A stretch of 64,000 nt of DNA from Nectonema munidae (Eukaryota > Nematomorpha > Nectonematoida > Nectonematidae), in contig JAUIRK010001025.1 of assembly GCA_030549495.1 (NCBI GenBank), positions 79,501 to 143,500 on the forward strand, in the 5' to 3' direction. Below the pieces are notes generated by a model, which saw nothing but the letters and a program-made list of their open reading frames with translations, ran no database searches and had not been told where the DNA came from. A program made the translations under genes and the position numbers. Below are positions 46,101-55,100 of the stretch, one piece after another. The first letter of the stretch is position 1, and every line of letters begins with the position of its first letter.

Positions 46101-49100
46101 GTCCCATGGACAATTCGCCCCATTATTTTCATAAGACATTTTGTTTCATGGACAATTCGCTCCGTTATTTTCATAAGACATTTTGTCTCATGGACAATTT
46201 TAAAAATTCTAAAAAATTAAGAGATAAAATGATTAATTTGAAATAATTTAATAGAGATAAAATAAACAAGAATATAAAATTTTTTAATAATTTTACACAT
46301 ATAATAAGCAAAGATGGATGAAACACATAGCCTATGAGATAATTTGTCCAGGGGGCAAATTGTTTATGGGGCGAAATGTCTGTCGACCGTTAGTTTAAAT
46401 AATTTTTTAATTATAAGGGCAATGTTGGCCTTTGCTGCTTATAAAAACTTGAAAATATCAAATAAACTCTAATTCTTTAGGCCTCCTATTATTTTGAAAT
46501 TATTCTGAGAACAGACTGTTCCATTTTAAAATAGTGAAAATTGCTTTATTAGTTTATTTTGTTTCCTTTCTCTCTTATGTTAATTATGTAGCAAATTTTT
46601 TAATTTTGAGTAAAAGGTAGGGTGCAGCGGGTGTATTTTCATAGACAAGGCACTGATGTACCGCTTATGTCAAACTATGAACAAATTCGTATCGATGAGG
46701 AATCGAATCCAGAGGCTTCCGTGTTGAGTCCATCATCTCAACCAACCTGCCATGCCACCCATAGAGTATGCTGTAGGGGGGTACGTCAAATTAGTTTTCA
46801 AAAAACTTAAGTTATGCTCTAAAATTGTTTAGTTTTTGTTGAATCTATAACTTTTTCTGATAGATTTTTTTTCCTTAAAAGTTATTATAAAAGGCAAATC
46901 ATTGCAAAATGTTAAAAGTTATTTACTTTTTGTAGCTTGTATCAATTTAGCTTTTAAACTATTTTTGAATGATGCTAAGAAAAATGTAATAATGCCATCT
47001 TAATTTTTTGTTTGCACAATTATAACTTCATTTTATACCCTTGACCCTGAATCAATCACATTTTTTCATATAAACATCGCAGGGTGTCTAGTAGACTCTT
47101 TGCCTTTAGACTACATTCACTGATATAAAACTATCCAACCTTCAGTTATGTTTTCTCTATGAATCAAATATCCTTTCATCAATTCCTGTAATGTGCCTGG
47201 TAGACTACTTCATTTTTCAAATGAAAAGCCTATTCAACCCCCTAACAATTTTGGATTTTTTTAAACTAGTGTATATTCTGCAAACTTAATTAAAATATTT
47301 TCGCTGGAAGTATAGTATTTAAATTCACCAATTTTGTAAAAAAAAATATAAAGTAGTCTTATAAATTTAGGACTTTAGATATGCTCTGAATACACTCTAT
47401 TTTAAAGGGTCGACAGACATTTTGCCACATATACAATTCGCCCCATAGATGATTCGCCCCATAGATGATTCGCCCCATAGACAATTCGCCCAATGGACAA
47501 ATTGTCTCATAGGCTATTTGTTTCATCCATCTTTGTTTATTATATGTGTAAAATTATTAAAAAATTTTATATTCTTGTTTATTTTATCTCTATTAAATTA
47601 TTTCAAATTAATTATTTTATCTGTTAATTTTTTTATCACTTTTAAATAATTTTAAATTATTGATGATGAAATTGAAGAAAAGGATAATTACAATGATATT
47701 ACAATTACAAGATATTAATTTTTATTTTGTTTAAAAATTTTAAATATTTGTTTCATTTATAAAATAACTGCCTTTCAAAAAATAATTCTTCAAAAAACTA
47801 AATAAAATTAAAATATAGCTATTTTTATTGAGATGAGTTGTGATATTAGGCAAAACGTTCATATGCGAAACCGTTTTACGAAAAATAGTCTTATGAAAAA
47901 AGCGTAAGAGTCTAAAAAATTGAAAAAACGGTTTTATAAAACAATAGTGCTAATTGAAAAATATGAGGCGAATTATTTTATGAAAATAATGAGGCAATTT
48001 GTTTTATGAAAATAGTTAGGCGAATTCTCCATGAGACAAAATGTCTTATGAAAATAATGGGGCGAATTGTCCATGAGACAAAATGTCTTATGAAAATAAT
48101 GGGGCGAATTGTCCATGGGACGAACGGTCTTATGAAAATAATGGGGCGAATTGTCCTATGAAAATAATTGGGTGAATTGTCCATGGGACGAACTGTCTTA
48201 TGAAAATAATGGGGCGAATTGTCTTATAAAAAGAATGGGGCGAAATGTCTGAGGACCTTTTAAAGGATTGCTTAAATATTTTTTTATTCATTTTACTTTT
48301 TGTAGTCGCCTCCAACAATTTTGGATTTTTTTAAACTAGTGTATATTTGATATGCAAATTTAATTAAAATATTTTGGCTGGAAGTATAGTTTTTAAATTC
48401 ACCAATTTTGTAAAAAAATATAAAGTAGTCTTATAAATTTAGGTATGCGCTGAATACACTATTTTAAAGGATTGCTTGAATATTTGATCTCCCGTGGTAT
48501 TTCCAGACCACTAATTTTGAAAAATGCAACAAAAAAATTTCGCCCCCAATAATTTTGAGGATGTGCGCCCCTGATAAAAATAACCTATATATTTTTCCTA
48601 TAGATTTCGTAAGATATGAAAACTTTTGGGTTCGAAAAAGATTAAATTCTTTGTACATTATTTTTTTAATTTAAAAAAAATGTTTGAAGTGAATGTCATT
48701 GTTCAAATTACCGGGGTAAATTTTTTAGGAAAAAATTAAGCAGTTGAGAAAGACATGGGAATAGTGAAAAAACGTAATGAAAAGATTTGGTAAAAAACGA
48801 GTGAATACTTTACTTGAGAAATAGAGAGATTAAAATTTGAGAAGTTTCCTTTGAAAAAACCACAAATGATGACGAAAACACAAACTGACAGATTTATCAC
48901 AGTGAAGAGAGCAGTAAATCGAGAAGATTCTTTCGCGCCAAAACAAACAACAACTTGGAAAAAGTAAGGAAATAAAAAAATTTTGAAAAAAATAAAGAGA
49001 AAGAAATGGAACAAGATGGATAAAATGGCAAAAGTGTCAAATATAGGATGAATCGGTGATTTCAAGTAACATCAAAATTATGCTTTTTTCAAAAAGAGAC

Positions 49101-52100
49101 GTATGAAGAAATATAATAGCGAAAATGGGGTTTTTGAAACATAATTTTAAACCAACAAAATACAACGAATACGAATCAAAAAAGATAGATGTTTTTCCTT
49201 GATATGCCAAGGTTAACTATCCACAAAGAGGGTAGTATTAATTTTGTCAGACATTTTATTCTGTTCATCTAATTTTTTCTGTAATTTTTAAGATAGTTTT
49301 TGATCAAGATAAAAAGTGAAAAATTCCGATGCTTATTATAACTATGGTTGTCAAATGTCCTCGTTTTTAGAGATTGTCCCAGTTTTACCGTGGCTTAACA
49401 ACGGAACCAAAGAATCCCGGTATTTCATTCAATAATCTTATATGCCAAAAAAAAGTGTTTAGAAAAATCCAGCTCTAAATTTATCCCTTTTTTTTAGTGT
49501 AAAATCCATCTTTTGTATACAAAGTTGTAAACTTGACTCCCTAGCTCAAATAACATCCGATTTAAAAACTGCAAACGTGATAAAAAAAGAAAAATAGGAT
49601 ATTTTTAAAAAATTATCGCTTATTTATAAGACATAAATAAATATTTTAGTTTAAGCATGCAAAGGGGAGAGAGTGAAGGAGGGACGAGGAATGAAATGAT
49701 TTGTTTGCTCGTCTCTCTCTCTCTCAGCCCTCTTTGCAGATGATGCATACATCTGAAGGGTGTATATGCATCCGTAGTGAAAAGGATTTGACGTGAATTG
49801 AAATTAGGTAAGCTACTGAAAAGTTTGCAAATCAATGAAGTACGATATGTGGCATTTTCAAAGTGTATTGATGAAAAGGAGTAGAAGAGCTTACGTGTAA
49901 GAAGTACAATGACTAAGCACGCAAGAAAATCGGGATATTCGGCGAGGTAGGGGGTGTTGTAGGAAAAGTTTTCTCTGAGGAAGGAATGCAGGTTAAATCC
50001 GCAAAAGGCATCTGCGTAATAACTCCACGTCTTAGATACGGCTGCTGCGCCTGTAGAGAAAAAGAATGAATGGATGGAAATGGATAGGCAATGACTTTAA
50101 CCTTTAATATTTAATCCTGAACAAATTTTTTTTACTGTAAGCTTCATTTGAATTTTTTATTTTAGTATTAAGCTACGTTTGTAAATAAATTAATAAAATT
50201 TTAACTATTTTCATTTGAATTTGTTTTTATTTTAAAGTTCGATTTTATTTATTTTTTCAAATTCTAACTTACAGTTTGTCATAGCTAATTATAATTATTA
50301 AAAAGAAATAAAAAGTTAAGAATAAAATTTCCTGCTATATTTTCATGGGAGTTGTGGCATTAAAATGTATTGTTGTAAAATGGAATCTTTGTATGTAAAA
50401 TATTTATATTCGAATTTATGTATTCAAAAAAATCTTGAAATTATATCAATCCTATATAATCAAGGACGTTTCTAAAGTTAAAACAGCATCACAAATTGGC
50501 AAGCATTTACTAATTTTACTTGTAAAAATTCATTGCAACTTTGTTGATGTTAAAAATCCAGTTTATATTTATTTATTATTCTTATATGTATTGTATTATT
50601 CCAAAATTTTCAGAATTTGCTTTTCGATTTTCCTAGATTCACCGCCACTCTTTCTTGTCATAAATATATTAGTGATGGGACAATGCCAAAATTTTGTACA
50701 ATTCCGAATCCCAAAGACTCTAATTCTTGATATAAAAAATTTGCTTACAAATCAGACTTGGAGCAATTGTGTATTAGAAAGATACAAAAAAAAATATTAG
50801 AATTGTGGAGGGTGTATTCGAAGGAACTGTATTAAACTAAAGGAAGATTCATATTAAAATTTAACTTGAGTAGTTATGATGTCATGTATTTTGAAGAGAT
50901 GAGATAAAAGGAAAGCAAGCATTCCTTCATTTTAGATTTTTGATAGAATAGTACCCCATTACTCAGTTAATAAAATAATAAATACCTCCATTATGGTGAT
51001 TACTAATTTTATTTTTTTTAGATTAAAAAATGACAACCCTTATATTGGGGGAACAATTGCATTCAGATGACATTAGTAATATCACATTTTAAAAAACTTA
51101 AAAAAAGCTCTCCCTTTTTTCAAAGATCTTCAAAAACACATTTTCATAAAACATTGTGGAATATTCAAGAACGTCGTGCAACATTTCAGCTAGACTATAT
51201 AAACTGTCTCGTTTTTCAGTGCAAGTCAGTTAATCACTTTACCTCTGTAGTGTAGGACGTGTTTTGGAATAAAATAGTATTTTGCGCAAACGTCAGAAAT
51301 TGTCTTCTAAAAAGTACAGCAACAGTGTAAAGGCCAGGTCTATTTGGAAGGAGAATCGCCCTTCCCCTTCTAAGATAAAAAAGAATCCAAGGATTCCTTT
51401 TGTTGAAAGGCCTTCCAATCTCACAAGGATGTCGACAAACCGCGAAATTCCTGGATACTTCGCTTTTCTGTTCAAAAGCGAGAAGCGGAGACAAGATCGC
51501 ATTAAAATTATGCGTATAGATATAAAATTGCTTTGGAAAGAAACTCTAGACTTTCAATCCTCTCTAGCGCACTCATCAGAAAGAAACTCAATCGTCTGAA
51601 ATCGTCCTTTAATGAAATGGTGACCTCACTCCGCAAGACAAAGTGCAAGAAGGCAATAAAGTGCTTGGAGACGCTCTGGAAGGTTGAGGAGTCGTTAATT
51701 GACATACCCAGATCCAACCAAAATGCTGAACGGGCTGTAAAACAGATGGAGGAACTACATTGGAACTCAAAACAAGTCACATGTTTTAAGCTAAAGTTGA
51801 TGGGAAAAAAATAATTTTAAATTAGTTTTGTATATTTTATACTCACTTATATCTTTTTATACCATATGTGCTAATAAAGCTGTTTAAATATTATGATTAA
51901 TCTTTTGAATAAAGCAAAATCAATTTATATTTTTTTTTGGGAAATAAAATGAATTTTTTACTTTTTTCAATTTTTTCCTTAACGTGAAAGGGAAAATTTA
52001 AAAAAAAATGCAAAAAATGCGATTAATATTCTTAAACTACACATAGATGTTCCTCGTTTGCAAGCGATTTCATAAAAAAAATCTGTAGTAATAACACCAA

Positions 52101-55100
52101 CCTCCATTTATTTCTACTATCTGATGAAAGGTTACATTTTCCAATTCCTTTGCTGAAAGGAGACAAAGGTTTTTCGATTCTTATAAAATTTACATTAATG
52201 AAACTTCTCATCTACCACACCACTAGTAAAATATTGCAAGTTTTAAGTTTATGAAAAAAGCTATTTTGATTTGTTTAAGCAATCAATATTTTGTGTGGAT
52301 CCCATGTTGGAAACCATTGGCTTAAGAGGTTTCATTATCATTAAAAATGATCTAACCTGTTAGCACTTCGTTAGCGATATTTTAAAATTACAACAAACAA
52401 GAGTAAAAATAGTTATGCTATTATATTTCGAACTAAAAGGAAGAAAATGTTTCGACAAAAAATCATCTTACCGACAATGTATTCAAAAATCAAATTCCAA
52501 CCAATTATCCAAGCGAGAAATTCGCCCATCGTGACATAGGCGTAAACATACGAAGAACCGGCGTTCGGAATTCGAGCACCGAACTCGGAATAATTCAAAC
52601 CTAAAAAAGAAAATAATAAAAAGCAGGGTGGAGTGCGCGATTTTAAAGGGAGAGTAGTTGGAGTCCGCATGCAATAAAATGACCTTTTAGATTTATGTAG
52701 GTGTTTAAAATAAGGAAAAAACAGTCTAACTTTTGGAAAGATATAGAGTCGCCCTCTTTAGTCGAAGTGGGAAGCGAAGAGAGGGCGTGGAATTTATTAA
52801 GTCTGTAAGTACTCAGAGTCGGAGTCAAATTTTTTAAGTACTTGAAGTCGGTTTAGAGTGTTATTTTTATAGGCGCAAAATAGCTCTAAATATTTGAAAT
52901 AAAGGTGTTAGCATTCACATATTTTATTTCTAAACTAAGTAAAATGTAAGAGGCGTCACAAATAAAGAAGATAACAGTGTCTCTTTAAAATATCATCAAT
53001 TTATTAATGGAAATTCTTTAAAACTCAAAACTTATTTTGCATGTTCAAACAAATTTTAAATATCAAGATTCGAAGTAAAAATGCTTTATGTTATGAAAAA
53101 TTTGGAGTAAAAGTTCAAACTTTTTTTGATTTTAAATGCTCAGCACACCCATGTATATTCATTTGTCTGATGGAATACAAAATCCTTAACCGTTGAGGAC
53201 CAGCATGACACCGGTGTAGCAAGAAATGAAAATCCTCTGCTCTAAATATTTAAAATTGCATTGAAAAGGAAGGCTGATGCGTAGTCTTGAAAATGCTGGT
53301 GCTTAAAGGGCAACAAATCAAAAATATTTTAATTCAGGAAAGAAACCATCTTAGATTTAAATAACAATACATAAGATCATCTCTTTATTGAATATGCATA
53401 TATTGTTATACTGAATTTGCAATCCATGTATAAGACGCTCAGGAATTTTTGAACGTAATCTTTGACAAAAAAAGGGTTCGTTTTTTACATTAGAATAAGT
53501 GAATTATGTATTTGGTAACATCAGAGACACACAATATAGAGAGAGCCGTTTTTGATATATTTTCTTGCGCTTGAATTTTCTGTTTTAGTTAGACTGATGA
53601 ATGAGTGAGATAAAAGTATGTAGAGTATATACGATCCTATTTCGTAGACTATTACGATCTTATTCGTAGAGAGATTTATTTATACAATAATGAGCAAACA
53701 CAAATAAGTTGTCGTCACAAAAAACATTCTTAAATAAGGGCTAGAACATTGAGGTAACTTGGAAATTCCAGGAATTTTCCATGGGGAGAATCGATGTTTA
53801 CTTGGTGATTATGAATTTTAGGAGGATTAGAAGAGTCTAAAGTATGACTGAGTATAAGGAAGGAGCAAATGAAAGAGTGTCTTGATCAACTGGCAAAGAA
53901 TGGAATGCATGGCTATAGGTAGTCGAAGCATGTGAGAAGAGAGAAAAATATTATAAGACAGCGATCCAAAGTATAAAATAATGTAGGCAGAAAATAAAAA
54001 GATGTATTGATATAAAATAGAGCGAAAAAAAGATAATATAGCAAAAATAATAGTCAAAGTTAGAAGTGATATAAAAGAATAAGAATCAAATTAATACTTT
54101 TGAAGATAGAAGTTAATTAGGCTGAGAAAAAAGTAAAATAACAGCATTAAAAAGAGTTGGCATAAAACTGTGGTCTTGTATGATGGTAGGAAAAAAATAA
54201 CTACTTGATAAAGTGCGAAAACAAGACAAAAGAAAGAAACAAGATCTTAAATATTACAGAATAAAAAAAACTGGAATGAAGAGGGGTAAACTTAGATATG
54301 TGATCAATCAATTACTTGGTTTTCAAGAGTGAATTCGTTTTAAAAATGACGAAAAAATTGATTATATCAAAGAAAAAATATTTATAGAATTATATATATT
54401 ATGTCAATGATGCATTTAGAAAAAAATGACATCTCAGGTATTGTAAAATTTAGGGCCTTAAGCTAATTATTGAATTTTTATAGCTTCCATTTTTTGCTTG
54501 TTAAAAAACAAAGCTTTGCAAGCAAATTTCTGCGAGAATTAAACCAAAGAGATAGTTTGCTGAATGACCACTGCTCTAAGACACAATGGGTCACCAGTCA
54601 ACAACGAAATAAAAATAATAAGCTATAAGTTATATAAAAATTCTTACAAAAAAAAGAAAAGCAGAAGAGAGTGAGAAGAATAAAAAAAGAGAAGGAAAAG
54701 AAGTGATAGCTCTTTCCCAACAGGAGATTAACATGGAGGAACACTTATAAAAACTATTTATTCATTTTGTTTAGGTCTGTTATATATTTCTTTTTCTCTT
54801 ATCGTTTCTTACGCCGAATGCAAGTTAAAATTTACTTTGATTAAAAATGACACATTAAAAATAGCACACTTTTATTCATGGCAAGTTGGTTTGCCATTTT
54901 AATAGAAAACTCCTAATATTCTTCACAGACACACACTGCACTAAAAACCGTTCACTTGGGGTCTAACATGTGCCGAATACTGAACATGCCTAGAAATTAA
55001 AAATCAGAAGCTACCTTATGTACCAGCTCATCGAAATGTGGGGTAAAGAACAATAGCAAGATTTTAATATGCTTCAAGGACGATATATAATTCAAATTGA

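Larger units (their letters stand above)
45520..46760 (+). mobile_element. P element copy 2, one arm and core
   Basis: The left arm (45520-45965) matches 9843-10250 with blocks TTTCAATCGTTACAATTTTA, AATATTGTTAGACTCGCGCT and TTCAGTTGTTAAAAATGTAC. The core contains a complete 42-bp-repeat MITE, the block GCTTTATTAGTTTATTTTG and the exon-like module. After about 46735 the sequence no longer matches copy 1, so the second inverted arm is missing. Confidence 0.7.

Noticed and set aside
50435-50800. Open frame with ASQIGKHLL near a Penelope-like tail
   Set aside because: A short resemblance to the end of a GIY-YIG region, too weak to support a second Penelope fragment.
51234-51502. Minus-strand open frames around 51.3-51.5 kb
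   Set aside because: They overlap the plus-strand transposase copy II, whose motifs match copy I.
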